64,000 bases of DNA, taken from contig NZ_CP025085.1 of assembly GCF_002847015.1 (NCBI RefSeq), positions 3,224,001 through 3,288,000 of the forward strand. Reading direction: 5' to 3'. This document shows, in pieces, positions 41,994 through 50,478 of this stretch. Made by a program: the position numbers and the translations under genes. Positions within the stretch are counted from its first letter, which is position 1; each line of letters starts with the position of its first letter. The notes beneath the pieces are model-generated. The model ran no database searches. It was not told the DNA's origin and saw nothing but the letters and a program-made list of their open reading frames with translations. Source of the DNA: Prodigiosinella confusarubida (GTDB lineage Bacteria; Pseudomonadota; Gammaproteobacteria; Enterobacterales; Enterobacteriaceae).

Positions 41994-42486
41994 GCGCTGT
42001 ATTGCCGCTACGGTATTGATGCTAGCGGCCCTGCTACCCGACTATTCCCGGCTACATACCTCCAGAAATGGATTGGCACTCATTGCCAATCTGGAAGGTT
42101 GCCAACTGTCACCTTATAAATGCAGTGCACATGTATGGACTAACGGTATTGGCCACACGGCCGGTGTATCCCCCCATCACACGATTACGGAACAGGAAGC
42201 GGCGGCCAATCTCGTGTCAGATGTGATTAATGTAGAACATGCGTTGTCCCGCTGCATGCCGGTAAAGATGCCGCAGCCGATCTATGACGCAGTTGTAAGC
42301 TTTACCTTTAATGTCGGCTCCCGCGCTGCATGTCAATCCACGTTAGCCTTTTTCATTAACAAACAACGCTGGCTCGACGCCTGTAATCAATTACCACGCT
42401 GGATTTACATCAACGGAGTAATTTCTCCCGGCCTGGAACAACGTCGCAAACGGGAACGGACGCTCTGCCTAACGGGGGTGATGTGA
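41977..42486 (+). CDS. Endolysin, lysozyme family GH24 with SAR-type N terminus
   Basis: Muramidase that degrades peptidoglycan at lysis. The protein has 169 residues. The N-terminal hydrophobic stretch (about 7-22) has the weak hydrophobicity of a signal-anchor-release domain. The catalytic layout is Glu40-8 residues-Cys49-5 residues-Thr55, with cysteine replacing the usual aspartate, an accepted variant in phage lysozymes. Further features are TNGIGHTAGV and YDAVVSFTFNVGSRA. It replaces P2 gene K by position. Release of the particle needs this cassette. Confidence 0.93.
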   Translation: MNSTAKRCIAATVLMLAALLPDYSRLHTSRNGLALIANLEGCQLSPYKCSAHVWTNGIGHTAGVSPHHTITEQEAAANLVSDVINVEHALSRCMPVKMPQPIYDAVVSFTFNVGSRAACQSTLAFFINKQRWLDACNQLPRWIYINGVISPGLEQRRKRERTLCLTGVM

Positions 42487-42914
42487 AAACATTACTGATA
42501 CTACTGGTGTTATCTGCTGGTCTCATCGCCGGATTGATATGGCAAACCCACCATCTGAGTCAGGAACTGGCTTCTGCTAACCAGACGCTGGGACAGCAAA
42601 AAAACACACTGATAGCCCAGGAGGTCACTATCAATACGCTACAGGAAACATCGCAACACAATACTCAGGCACAGGCAGAACTTCAGGCTAAGACAGAGCA
42701 GGCCGGGCAGTTAGCTACTACCCGTAGCCGAGAAATAACGAGGTTGCTCAATGAAAACAAAAATCTGCGGCGTTGGTATCAGTCTGTTTTACCTGACGAT
42801 ATTGTCAGGCTGCACACACGCCCAGCCTTCAACCAGCCCAACGATTATTTACGCTGGCTGTCCGACCGTGCACAGTTGCCCGATTCCGGGAAGCCAGCCC
42901 AAAAGCAACGGTGA
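42483..42914 (+). CDS. lysB: Inner-membrane spanin (LysB/Rz-like)
   Basis: A 143-residue protein with an N-terminal membrane anchor (about 4-20, TLLILLVLSAGLIAGLIW) and a long Gln-rich periplasmic coiled coil (about 25-95). It overlaps the endolysin stop by 4 bases. P2 LysB has 141 residues. It works with the nested outer-membrane lipoprotein LysC to fuse inner and outer membranes at the last lysis step. Confidence 0.92.
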   Translation: MKTLLILLVLSAGLIAGLIWQTHHLSQELASANQTLGQQKNTLIAQEVTINTLQETSQHNTQAQAELQAKTEQAGQLATTRSREITRLLNENKNLRRWYQSVLPDDIVRLHTRPAFNQPNDYLRWLSDRAQLPDSGKPAQKQR

Positions 42915-43038
42915 CTTAAGTGCCGATATCCGTCAGTTGGAAAGTGCGCTGATCAATTGCGCACTACAGGTGGAAACCATTAAACAATGTCAGGAAAACT
43001 ATAATGCAAAAACCACAAAGTCTGCGCCTCGCGCTTAA
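42751..43038 (+). CDS. lysC: Outer-membrane spanin lipoprotein (LysC/Rz1-like)
   Basis: A 95-residue frame that starts inside lysB in another frame and extends past its end. The lipoprotein signal peptide MKTKICGVGISLFYLTILSG is followed by the lipobox cysteine (LSGC). The mature part is rich in Pro and Cys at the start. The nested arrangement with lysB is the same as P2 lysB/lysC, and it overlaps the start of R. Confidence 0.92.
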   Translation: MKTKICGVGISLFYLTILSGCTHAQPSTSPTIIYAGCPTVHSCPIPGSQPKSNGDLSADIRQLESALINCALQVETIKQCQENYNAKTTKSAPRA

Positions 43039-43471
43039 TGCCATGTTCCCCAGTTTGCAGGCGAACCCTGAGCTACTGCAATCTACAATAAAAAAAGGCG
43101 TTATTGCTTCAACATTGGCTACATCACTATCATTTGAATATCAGTACAAACTGGTATTATCACTGAATAACTTCAGCGACAATCTGGATACATTATTTGT
43201 GACGATTCTTTCCTGGTTGCGTACCCATCAGCCGGATTTGATGACACGGGAAGCAATGCGTAACCGCGGATTCAGGTTCAATATCAGCCAGAATACGGAT
43301 GGCACAACAGCAGTACGCATTACGTTAAAGCTCACTGAACGTAACTGGGTTCGGGAAGAAAATGAATCGCTCTACCTCACCTATGAACCTGAGCCCACAC
43401 CACCAGAACCCGTCACGCGTCCAATGTCGTTATACATTAATGGTAATTTGATAAGCCAGTGGAGTAAGTAA
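43004..43471 (+). CDS. R: Tail completion protein R
   Basis: The 155-residue protein MQKPQSLRLALNAMFPSLQA onward has the same length as P2 gpR. P2 gpR helps complete the head-proximal end of the tail. Recognised segments are SWLRTHQPDLM, GFRFNISQNTDGTT and the C terminus PMSLYINGNLISQW. In P2 gene S follows; here it is missing. Confidence 0.92.
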   Translation: MQKPQSLRLALNAMFPSLQANPELLQSTIKKGVIASTLATSLSFEYQYKLVLSLNNFSDNLDTLFVTILSWLRTHQPDLMTREAMRNRGFRFNISQNTDGTTAVRITLKLTERNWVREENESLYLTYEPEPTPPEPVTRPMSLYINGNLISQWSK

Positions 43472-43748
43472 TTTACCTGTCATAGCGGGTCACTGAATTA
43501 AAGTGGCCCGTTGATTACCCCAACGCCTTCCTATTTCATCTCAATTACGCTTGTCCGTTTCCATCCACTTTATTCCCACCCTCCTCCTTAATGCCTGTTG
43601 GAAGCCAATTCCGGTGCGGAGTGTACGTCTATCAACAATGCCAGTACCGGTATCATGACCGACCGCGTTTATCAGTAGTCATTGTGTCAGGCACCGGCGG
43701 ACCACCTCGCATTGCGCCAAGACATTGGAAACTTCATGCTTTCCTCCC
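43472..43748. other. Gap where P2 tail-completion gene S is missing
   Basis: P2 has gene S (about 150 codons) between R and V. Here only about 277 bases remain, with no open frame resembling gpS. A promoter for V-W-J-I may lie here, but no element was certain. Confidence 0.6.
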
Positions 43749-44390
43749 ATGAATACATATGAATATCTCTCCGAAATCCAGCGCGCATTACGCAACCTGA
43801 TCCGTGTCGGCGTTGTTACTGAAGTCGATACTCAACAGGCCCTCTGTCGCGTGCAAACCGGTGACATGGTTACCGGATGGCTCCACTGGTTGTCTCGCCG
43901 CGCCGGACGTTCCCGCGCATGGTGGGCACCCTCAGTGGGTGAACAGGTTGTACTGCTCTCAATGGGAGGTGAGCTCAATACTGCATTTGTTCTACCTGGC
44001 ATATTCAGTGATAACCATCCGGCACCTTCGGTATCCGCTGATGCCTGCCACATCCGCTTTCCCGATGGGGCCGTCATGGAATATGAACCGGCAAACGGCG
44101 CACTCTCCGTTACGGGAATAAAAACCGCCAACATCGTAGCGACAGAATCTGTGGTCGTTACCACTAAAAACGTCACCATTAACGCCAGCGAAAAAATCAC
44201 GCTGGATACACCCGAAGTCGTTTGTACCCACAAGTTGACCACCCAGACAATCGACATTCAGCAAGGCGGCACTATAACCGGTGATGTAACCCACTCGGGT
44301 GGTAGCCTGACGTCAAACGGCGTGGTGGTACACACCCATCAACATAGCGGCGTACAAAGCGGTGGCGCCACCACGGGAGGACCATTATGA
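43749..44390 (+). CDS. V: Baseplate spike protein V
   Basis: Trimeric spike that pierces the outer membrane. The start at 43749 gives MNTYEYLSEIQRALRNLIRV and 213 residues, against 211 in P2. The OB-fold region shows GRSRAWWAPSVGEQVVLLSM and RFPDGAVMEYEP. The triple beta-helix is followed by a C-terminal tip with HTHQHSG, whose HxH motif binds iron in P2 V. It overlaps W by 4 bases. A TTG frame start at 43725 is less likely. Confidence 0.96.
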   Translation: MNTYEYLSEIQRALRNLIRVGVVTEVDTQQALCRVQTGDMVTGWLHWLSRRAGRSRAWWAPSVGEQVVLLSMGGELNTAFVLPGIFSDNHPAPSVSADACHIRFPDGAVMEYEPANGALSVTGIKTANIVATESVVVTTKNVTINASEKITLDTPEVVCTHKLTTQTIDIQQGGTITGDVTHSGGSLTSNGVVVHTHQHSGVQSGGATTGGPL

Positions 44391-44734
44391 CCACCAGTTA
44401 TACCGGTATGAATCGAAACAACGGAGAGAGTCTGAGTGATATCAGCCATCTACGTCAGAGCGTACGTGACATTCTGATCACGCCTCAGGGCAGCCGGGTG
44501 ATGCGTCGCCAATACGGTTCACTGTTGTCAACATTGATTGACCAGCCACAAAGCCCGGCGGTCAAACTCCAGGTGCAGGCTGCTTGCTATATGGCATTAT
44601 TGCAGTGGGAGCCTCGCTTAAAACTCACTGCCATTACGCTAGAAAGCTATTACGACGGCCAGTTAGTTGTCGATATTACTGGCGCCTACACCGATACCGG
44701 CGACACCCTTTCGTTAACCGTTCCTGTGAGTTGA
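44387..44734 (+). CDS. W: Baseplate wedge protein W
   Basis: The 115-residue protein matches P2 gpW in length and pattern (ILITPQGSRVMRRQYGSLLS, then YMALLQWEPRLKL and DTLSLTVPVS). It is a gp25-like baseplate subunit that seeds sheath polymerisation. Its ATG overlaps the V stop codon (ATGA), and J starts 4 bases after its own stop. Confidence 0.97.
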   Translation: MTTSYTGMNRNNGESLSDISHLRQSVRDILITPQGSRVMRRQYGSLLSTLIDQPQSPAVKLQVQAACYMALLQWEPRLKLTAITLESYYDGQLVVDITGAYTDTGDTLSLTVPVS

Positions 44735-44738
44735 TACC

Positions 44739-45647
44739 ATGCCCATCATTGATCTGAGCCAGTTACCTGCCCCCAGCGTGGTCGAAACGCTGGATTTTGA
44801 AACACTATATGAAGAACGCAAAGCAACACTGCTCTCGCTTTACCCATCGGACCAGCTTGATGCCATCTCTCGCACACTGGCGTTGGAATCAGAGCCGCTG
44901 GTGAAGTTGTTGCAGGAAAATACCTATCGGGAAATACTGCTGCGCCAACGCATCAACGAAGCCGCACTGGCAGGCATGCTGGCCTTTGCTCAAGGAAATG
45001 ATCTCGACCAGTTGGGTGCCAATGTCAACGTTTCCCGCCTGGTAGTCACCCCGGCGGATGATACAGCCATTCCTCCGACATCAGCTGTCATGGAATCAGA
45101 CTCCGATTTCCGGGTTCGTATTCAGCAGGCCTATGAGGGGCTGAGTGTCGCTGGCTCTGTCGGTGCCTATCAGTTCCATGGACGCAGTGCCGATGGTCGT
45201 ATCGCTGATGTTTCTGTTATTAGCCCCAGTCCGGCGAGCGTTATCGTTTCAGTCCTATCCCAGGAGAATAATGGCAGCGCCAGCGATGAACTGATAGCTA
45301 TTGTTAACACCGCACTGAATGCCGAAGACGTTCGACCGGTGGCCGACCGAGTAACGGTACAATCGGCGGTGATCGTTCCTTATCAAATTGAAGCGACGCT
45401 CTATCTCTATCCCGGCCCCGAAGCAGAACCGGTTCGTGCAGCGGCCGAACAAAAACTGATCAGCTACATCAGTGCCCAACATCGGTTGGGTCGTGACATC
45501 CGTCGCTCAGCCATCTATGCCGCGTTACACGCAGAAGGGGTTCAGCGAGTAGAGTTGGCACAGCCCGCCGCCGACATCGTTCTCGACGAGACTCAGGCAT
45601 CATTTTGTTCTCATTACCAGTTAACCCTGGGAGGTACTGATGAGTAA
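44739..45647 (+). CDS. J: Baseplate wedge protein J
   Basis: The 302-residue protein has the P2 length and order of motifs: MPIIDLSQLPAPSVVETLDF, RTLALESEPLVKLLQEN, ADDTAIPP and HRLGRDIRRSAIYAALHAEG. It is a wedge component that opens on contraction. It overlaps gene I by 8 bases. Confidence 0.97.
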   Translation: MPIIDLSQLPAPSVVETLDFETLYEERKATLLSLYPSDQLDAISRTLALESEPLVKLLQENTYREILLRQRINEAALAGMLAFAQGNDLDQLGANVNVSRLVVTPADDTAIPPTSAVMESDSDFRVRIQQAYEGLSVAGSVGAYQFHGRSADGRIADVSVISPSPASVIVSVLSQENNGSASDELIAIVNTALNAEDVRPVADRVTVQSAVIVPYQIEATLYLYPGPEAEPVRAAAEQKLISYISAQHRLGRDIRRSAIYAALHAEGVQRVELAQPAADIVLDETQASFCSHYQLTLGGTDE

Positions 45648-46251
45648 CAACTGCTTGTTACCACCCGGTTCTTCCACCCTGGAACAAGCTGCCGCTCAAA
45701 CGGGTGCCGAGTTGGAAAAAACGCCGATCCCGCTGCGTCAGCTCTGGAACCCTGATACCTGCCCGGTCAGCTTGCTTCCCTACCTGGCCTGGAGTTTATC
45801 TGTCGACCGCTGGGATGAAAACTGGCCAGAAGCCACCAAACGTAAAGTCATCAAAGACTCGTTTTTTATTCATAGACACAAGGGAACCATTGGCGCATTA
45901 AAGCGAGTCGTTGAGCCACAAGGTTATCTGATTCGCATCAAGGAATGGTGGCAGACCGGTGGTGAACCAGGTACCTTCCAACTGGATATCGGTGTGCAGG
46001 AGAACGGCATTACTGAAGAGACATTTCAGGAACTGGAGCGATTGATTGCCGATGCTAAACCGGTCAGCCGCCACCTGCTGGGATTAAACATCAATCTGGA
46101 CAGTCGGGGCACGACCTATCTGGGGGCCAGCCTCTACAGTGGTGATGAGCTCACCATCTATCCGTATTTCCCGGAAACCATTTCCGTGTCGGGCAATGAC
46201 GTGAACGGCGCAGCCGTTCATCTCATCGACAGCATGAGCATCAGCGTCTGA
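45640..46251 (+). CDS. I: Baseplate protein I
   Basis: A 203-residue wedge/fibre-attachment protein (MSNNCLLPPGSSTLEQAAAQ; PVSLLPYLAWSLSVDRWDEN; HKGTIGALKRVVEPQGYLI) of the P2 gpI family. P2 I has about 176 residues, so the C-terminal extension that packs against the fibre is somewhat longer here. It is followed by a strong terminator before the first fibre gene, unlike the continuous P2 arrangement. Confidence 0.95.
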   Translation: MSNNCLLPPGSSTLEQAAAQTGAELEKTPIPLRQLWNPDTCPVSLLPYLAWSLSVDRWDENWPEATKRKVIKDSFFIHRHKGTIGALKRVVEPQGYLIRIKEWWQTGGEPGTFQLDIGVQENGITEETFQELERLIADAKPVSRHLLGLNINLDSRGTTYLGASLYSGDELTIYPYFPETISVSGNDVNGAAVHLIDSMSISV

Positions 46252-46283
46252 CTTACCATTCCTGATTTCCAACCTTCTCCCAC

Positions 46284-46308
46284 AGCCAGCTTCTGCTGGC
46301 TTTTTTTT
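46284..46308 (+). terminator. Intrinsic terminator after gene I
   Basis: AGCCAGC-TTCT-GCTGGCT hairpin followed by eight T residues, 33 nt past the I stop codon. It separates the baseplate operon from the fibre cassettes, so the fibre genes need read-through or their own promoter. Confidence 0.92.
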
Positions 46309-46363
46309 CTATGGGCTGTTGTGCCATCGGCATGACTACGCTCACGGCGTGTCCTGGCAGCCG

Positions 46364-46394
46364 CCAACAGGCATTATTGATTTGTTCGATTAGC
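46364..46394 (+). repeat. Fibre-cassette leader repeat, copy 1
   Basis: CCAACAGGCATTATTGATTT and the following bases up to 46394 resemble the stretch at 53293-53322 upstream of the last fibre gene with few differences. More similarity is visible upstream of each. These are duplicated 5' leaders of fibre cassettes. Confidence 0.6.
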
Positions 46395-46477
46395 CAAACA
46401 TAAACAACTTATTCAGATGTTTTTCATCGATGTCGCACCACACATCATGTTCAATTACGGCGATATGAGAGGACTAC

Positions 46478-47497
46478 ATGAGTACGAAATATTTTACCCT
46501 GCTGACCAATATCGGTGCAGCGAAACTGGCAAACGCCACCGCGCTGGGTGAGCGTCTTGCTCTCACTCAGATGGCGGTGGGCGACGGTGGCGGCACACTG
46601 CCCGCTCCCGACCCAACGCAAACCCAACTGGTTAATGAACAACACCGGGCCGCGATCAACACGTTGAGCATTGACCCGGAAAATACCAACCAGATCATCG
46701 CTGAGCAAATTATCCCGGAAAACGAAGGCGGTTTTTGGATCCGGGAAATCGGGCTGTATGACGCAGATGGCGACTTGATCGCTGTTGCCAACTGCCCGGA
46801 AACCTATAAGCCACAGTTGCAGGAGGGCTCCGGACGTATTCAAACTATCCGCATGATCCTGATAGTCAACAGCACCGATGCCATTACGTTGAAACTAGAT
46901 CAATCGGTGGCATTAGCAACACGTTCATACGTGAATGACAAATTTTCCGATGCAACGCTAACTGGTACACCGACCGCGCCCACCGCCGTCAGCGGCAACA
47001 GTTCAGACCAGATTGCGACCACTGCGTTTGTCACGGCGGCGACCGACGAGGTGGATGCTGTTCTGGCGAAAAAGCTAGATATTGCCGAACTGGTTGGCAT
47101 CCCGCTACCCTGGCCGCAGGCCACCGCGCCAACTGGCTGGCTAAAATGCAACGGTCAGACATTCAATACAGCGTTATATCCAATGCTGGCCATGACGTAT
47201 CCGTCCGGCACCTTGCCCGACCTGCGCGGCGAGTTTATTCGCGGTTGGGATGATGGGCGCGGGGTAGATTCAGCGCGTGCGCTTCTATCTGCGCAGGCCG
47301 CAACGTGGATTCAGCCGAACATCGAAAACAACACCGCCGCGACAACAATCAAAATCGATAATGTGGATAGCACATTTAATACAGGTGAATATTCAGCGGT
47401 CAGCAATCTGACAGAATACGGGCACGACGGATCGCGGGCGCGTTCGTATATACGCCCCCGCAACGTGGCATTTAACTACATTGTGAGGGCTGCATAA
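46478..47497 (+). CDS. H: Tail fibre protein H, cassette 1
   Basis: A 339-residue fibre. The N-terminal baseplate-attachment domain (about 1-150, MSTKYFTLLTNIGAAKLANA) is nearly shared with cassettes 3 and 4. It is followed by a short shaft with the [14 protein letters not shown] repeat and a collar domain ([37 protein letters not shown]). The tip (about 275-330) is unique: AATWIQPNIENNTAATTIKI. It is much shorter than P2 H (669 residues). AGAGGA precedes the start. The stop overlaps the next ATG (TAATG). Confidence 0.94.
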   Translation: MSTKYFTLLTNIGAAKLANATALGERLALTQMAVGDGGGTLPAPDPTQTQLVNEQHRAAINTLSIDPENTNQIIAEQIIPENEGGFWIREIGLYDADGDLIAVANCPETYKPQLQEGSGRIQTIRMILIVNSTDAITLKLDQSVALATRSYVNDKFSDATLTGTPTAPTAVSGNSSDQIATTAFVTAATDEVDAVLAKKLDIAELVGIPLPWPQATAPTGWLKCNGQTFNTALYPMLAMTYPSGTLPDLRGEFIRGWDDGRGVDSARALLSAQAATWIQPNIENNTAATTIKIDNVDSTFNTGEYSAVSNLTEYGHDGSRARSYIRPRNVAFNYIVRAA

Positions 47498-48111
47498 TGA
47501 GTGATTCAATTCAGGCACAAACACACCTTAATAATACCGGGCTGGCCGTAAACGCGGGCTGGATAACTGTTTACCATGTTGACCCACAGACCCGCGAATA
47601 TTGCGGGGCCAGTGATGAATACCTGATGCAGGGCGTCGGTATTCCCGCCGACAGCTACGCCGATGAACCCACATCACCCGAAGCCGGTCAGGCGCTACGC
47701 CGCACGGCAGACGGTAGCGCATGGGAACAGGTGCCCGATTATCGTGGCCAGACGGTATACGGCACGCAAACTGGCCAGGAGCAAACAGTCACCGCCCTCG
47801 GTAATTTACCAGATGATGTGACACTGATGGCACCAGCAACGTCGTATGATAAATGGGATGGCAGCGCGTGGGTAACCGACACTGACGCCCAACACGCCGC
47901 CGCTGTCACTGTTGCACAGCAGCAACTGGCAACACGCCGCGCAACTGCTAACGCCCGTATCGCGGAGCTCACCTACGCGGTGGATCTCGCCATGGCAACC
48001 GACGAGGAAAAAACCGCATTACTGGCGTGGAAAAAATACGTGGTATTACTGAGTCGCATTGACACGTCTACAGCGCCGGATATTGACTGGCCGACGGTGC
48101 CAACGTTGTGA
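47497..48111 (+). CDS. Tail fibre assembly protein, cassette 1
   Basis: A 204-residue chaperone (MSDSIQAQTHLNNTGLAVNA onward) of the phage tail-fibre-assembly family. It has the conserved ending EEKTALLAWKKYVVLLSRID and DIDWPTVPTL. It should fold the tip of the fibre encoded just before it and is translationally coupled to that gene. It is close to the products of cassettes 2 (broken) and 3. Confidence 0.93.
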   Translation: MSDSIQAQTHLNNTGLAVNAGWITVYHVDPQTREYCGASDEYLMQGVGIPADSYADEPTSPEAGQALRRTADGSAWEQVPDYRGQTVYGTQTGQEQTVTALGNLPDDVTLMAPATSYDKWDGSAWVTDTDAQHAAAVTVAQQQLATRRATANARIAELTYAVDLAMATDEEKTALLAWKKYVVLLSRIDTSTAPDIDWPTVPTL

Positions 48112-48287
48112 GACTGAATACCGCAACAACGTTCCTCCGCAGCTAGACCAACGTTCTTATTACAGAGGGACAACACCGCTCGTTGTTGTCCCCTTTCTCA
48201 TCCAACGCCTGTAACGTGCTTCGGCAAAAAACGCTCCCCATAATACCGTCACCCAATCACAGCGAAACATATCTGCCAAATAACATC
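48085..48287 (+). repeat. Direct repeat of about 200 bp, copy 1
   Basis: It covers the last codons of the assembly gene and the following non-coding DNA, ending in AAATAACATC at 48287. The same sequence with scattered differences occurs at 51016-51219. The two copies bracket the methyltransferase, acyltransferase and insertion-sequence block plus the broken assembly gene. Confidence 0.85.
48167..48198 (+). terminator. Terminator after fibre cassette 1
   Basis: GGGACAAC/GTTGTCCC stem with a 10-nt loop, followed by CCTTTCTC. A cognate hairpin is at 51101-51122 in the second repeat copy. Confidence 0.6.
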
Positions 48288-48680
48288 AGTTTTGTCAGAC
48301 AGAGCCATTGGGAAATGGGAAACGTTACTTTCAAATCCATTCTCTGCCAAACTTAACAGTATCATTCGACAGTTTTCAGAATTAGGTTCAAATGCAAGCA
48401 CTCTGCCATTTTCACCAACGAGTGATGCAGCCGGCATCGTATGGGCACCGATATTCACGCCAATATCAAGTACTGTCATTCCAGGACGAATCTTCTCTCG
48501 CATGAAATTAGTAAGGTGCGGCTTGTGTTGATCTTCAGCAATCATGCCGGAAAAAACAGCAAAGTCGAGGTGACCCAGCCATAACTGAAAGCCATCAAAT
48601 TGCTTGAGTAGTAATTCTCCTTTGTCAAATCGCAGGCTCATTCGTGTCGGGTGAGTCTGCCGATCAAAAGCACCGATCAT
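48288..48680 (-). pseudogene. FkbM-type methyltransferase, C-terminally truncated
   Basis: The minus-strand frame from 48680 encodes an S-adenosylmethionine-binding fold (TVLDIGVNIGAHTMPAASLV and RVLAFEPNSENC), typical of FkbM-family methyltransferases of polysaccharide or small-molecule modification. The frame loses family likeness exactly at the border with the direct repeat (48287) and ends in unrelated sequence at 48249. About half of the catalytic domain is gone, so it is probably non-functional. It lies 8 nt after the acyltransferase gene and formed an operon with it. Confidence 0.8.
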
Positions 48681-48688
48681 AGTTCTTA

Positions 48689-49768
48689 TTATTTAGGGGT
48701 AATTTCAGTAGCGTACTCTCCCCCCTTGGGAAACATCGCGCTACGTGATTTTAAAAAATAACGCTCAACATAAACCCATGAAAACGATGCCAGCATAGTT
48801 GTAATTAGCATGGATGCTATCAAACTCCACCAAAAATTAAAATTAAGCTCATTTACAACTATCTGTTGTATGGGGTATGCGTATATATAAATCCCATAAG
48901 ATATATCAAATCTACCTTTAATGATGCAATCGCTGAATGAAAGACATATTGGTAATATTATCACAGGGACAGACAAGTAAAAAATCACATCATTTTCATT
49001 TTTTTTGCTTAGAATTATTATTGCAAGTGCACCAAGGAACACCATCAACGCCTTGTATTTTCTTGTGTCCCAATACTTTTGTGTACAGGCAAGAAACGCC
49101 CCAACGGCAAACGGAGTCAGGAAAAGGCTACCCCTAACCAAGGATTGATGAAAAGATATGTGGTTTACGACAAACTCTTTTATGATTCCTGGCATTGGAT
49201 TGTCTTGAGTAAAGTAAGCTAAAGAGAAACAAAAAAACAATGCCATTGAGGATTTTATAATCAAATGCCTTTTCGTAAAAATAACAATCATTACCAAAAT
49301 ATAAGCGGTAAACTCATACCCAAGAGACCAAAGACTTCCATTTAATCTATTTTCATGGATATACCCTGATGCAAACCCATTAATATCAATAGGCACCCAG
49401 TTCAGAGTAATATAACCAACAAATGTCGCAAAGGCGGTTTTTGATGTCATATACTCTACTGCATCCCCATTTCCAAATAATGGACAAATTATATATGTCA
49501 TTATTGCCGAGCAAATTATTAATGCCGGAAATATTCTCTTGCACCGATTTTCAATATATACAATGGGGCTTTTTGTTTTTATGTAACTTTTTGTTATTAG
49601 AAATCCTGATATTGAGAAAAATACAATAACAGAAAATGTTCCTAGTTTTGTAATTTCAAAAACTTTAGGCTCAGCAAGTCCATTAAACGCATAATGATGG
49701 CTGAACATTACAGCAAAGGCTGCAATCAGCCGCACGATATCAAAGAGGTTGGAACGGGTTGTTTGCAA
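48689..49768 (-). CDS. Membrane acyltransferase (acyltransferase 3 / OafA family)
   Basis: A 359-residue inner-membrane protein with about ten hydrophobic segments. The N-terminal signature RLIAAFAVMFSHHYAF contains the histidine pair of the family. The central NGSLWSLGYEFTAY motif and the C-terminal SWVYVERYF complete it. Such enzymes O-acetylate lipopolysaccharide or other surface glycans. The gene is markedly A/T-richer than the tail genes and is on the opposite strand, so it is a transferred cargo gene. By context it may modify the receptor the fibres bind. Confidence 0.92.
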   Translation of the reverse strand: MQTTRSNLFDIVRLIAAFAVMFSHHYAFNGLAEPKVFEITKLGTFSVIVFFSISGFLITKSYIKTKSPIVYIENRCKRIFPALIICSAIMTYIICPLFGNGDAVEYMTSKTAFATFVGYITLNWVPIDINGFASGYIHENRLNGSLWSLGYEFTAYILVMIVIFTKRHLIIKSSMALFFCFSLAYFTQDNPMPGIIKEFVVNHISFHQSLVRGSLFLTPFAVGAFLACTQKYWDTRKYKALMVFLGALAIIILSKKNENDVIFYLSVPVIILPICLSFSDCIIKGRFDISYGIYIYAYPIQQIVVNELNFNFWWSLIASMLITTMLASFSWVYVERYFLKSRSAMFPKGGEYATEITPK

Positions 49769-50038
49769 CTTGAAAGGCCTGTTCGTAAAATTATTAGTAA
49801 TTATATCATTATTTTATAACCAGGAACCATTCGATCACAACCCATTGAAGTAATAAAATCCTAACTAATCCATAAAAATTATATGGATAATGGTGTCTGC
49901 ACAACTGGCCATTTGTTTATCGACACAAAAATGTCCATGCGTTCTTCCAACTTTATTTCCAGCCAGATCAGTCCGTTGGCCCTCCCTCCTCAAGACTTCC
50001 TTGATCTGCGACAATGTCAAATAATGCTGTATATATAA
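49769..50038. other. Region between acyltransferase gene and insertion-sequence remnants
   Basis: About 270 bases with the acyltransferase promoter near 49770-49830 (A/T-rich). A minus-strand frame of 80 residues (49865-50107) crosses into the ISL3 remnant and has no family resemblance, so I do not call it a gene. Confidence 0.45.
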
Positions 50039-50203
50039 GGGTCTTCCCCTGTTGTGGTGGCTAAGGGCATTATAATGGCAGTTTTGATTTTCTGAGGAGC
50101 CTGCCATGGACGAAAAGTCCCTCTATGCCCATATCCTTAACCTGTCAGCCCCGTGGCAGGAGAAATCCCTTTTTCTTGATGAAAAATCTGGTTTAAGCTG
50201 TGA
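50039..50203 (+). mobile_element. ISL3-family insertion sequence remnant (left end)
   Basis: It begins with GGGTCTTCCCCTGTTGTGG, similar to terminal repeats of the ISL3 family. At 50106 a frame MDEKSLYAHILNLSAPWQEK matches, from memory, the N terminus of ISL3-type transposases. It breaks off after about 28 codons where other sequence begins. The right end is missing. The exact right border is uncertain. Confidence 0.7.
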
Positions 50204-50206
50204 CCC

Positions 50207-50461
50207 TTAACTTAACAACCGCTTCAAAAATAACCTGATCGCCCCCAGTTTTAGCATACTCAGGTAGTTTCTGGCTGTTTTTTCCGAGCGTGTAGCGATA
50301 CGACGATTTTCTTTGAGTATCGCAAAGCAGCGCTCCACGACATTGCGTTTTTTGTACAGGCGCGTGTCGAGGGGCCGACGTCCGTCCTGACTGGCCTTCT
50401 CGTTCGATTTAAACGGAATAACCGCTTTTATTCCTTTTATTCTCAAATGAATGCAAAGGTT
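50207..50461 (-). pseudogene. IS5-family transposase, C-terminal fragment
   Basis: The last 84 or so residues of an IS5-family transposase on the minus strand: IKAVIPFKSNEKASQDGRRP, then YKKRNVVERCFAILKENRRI, which contains the catalytic glutamate region (the E of the DDE triad, ERCF). The N-terminal part is replaced at about 50461 by the end of a fibre gene. It is a broken element that cannot transpose. Confidence 0.82.
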
Positions 50462-50478
50462 GTGAGGGCTGCATAATG
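50462..50478 (+). pseudogene. Residual 3' end of the cassette 2 fibre gene
   Basis: TTGTGAGGGCTGCATAATGA is identical to the last codons of the cassette 1 fibre gene (ending VRAA and TAATG). All sequence upstream has been replaced by insertion-sequence remnants, so the second fibre gene is lost. Confidence 0.8.

Noticed and set aside
49865-50107. 80-codon minus-strand frame near the ISL3 remnant
   Set aside because: It runs from non-coding sequence into the insertion-sequence end and resembles no transposase.
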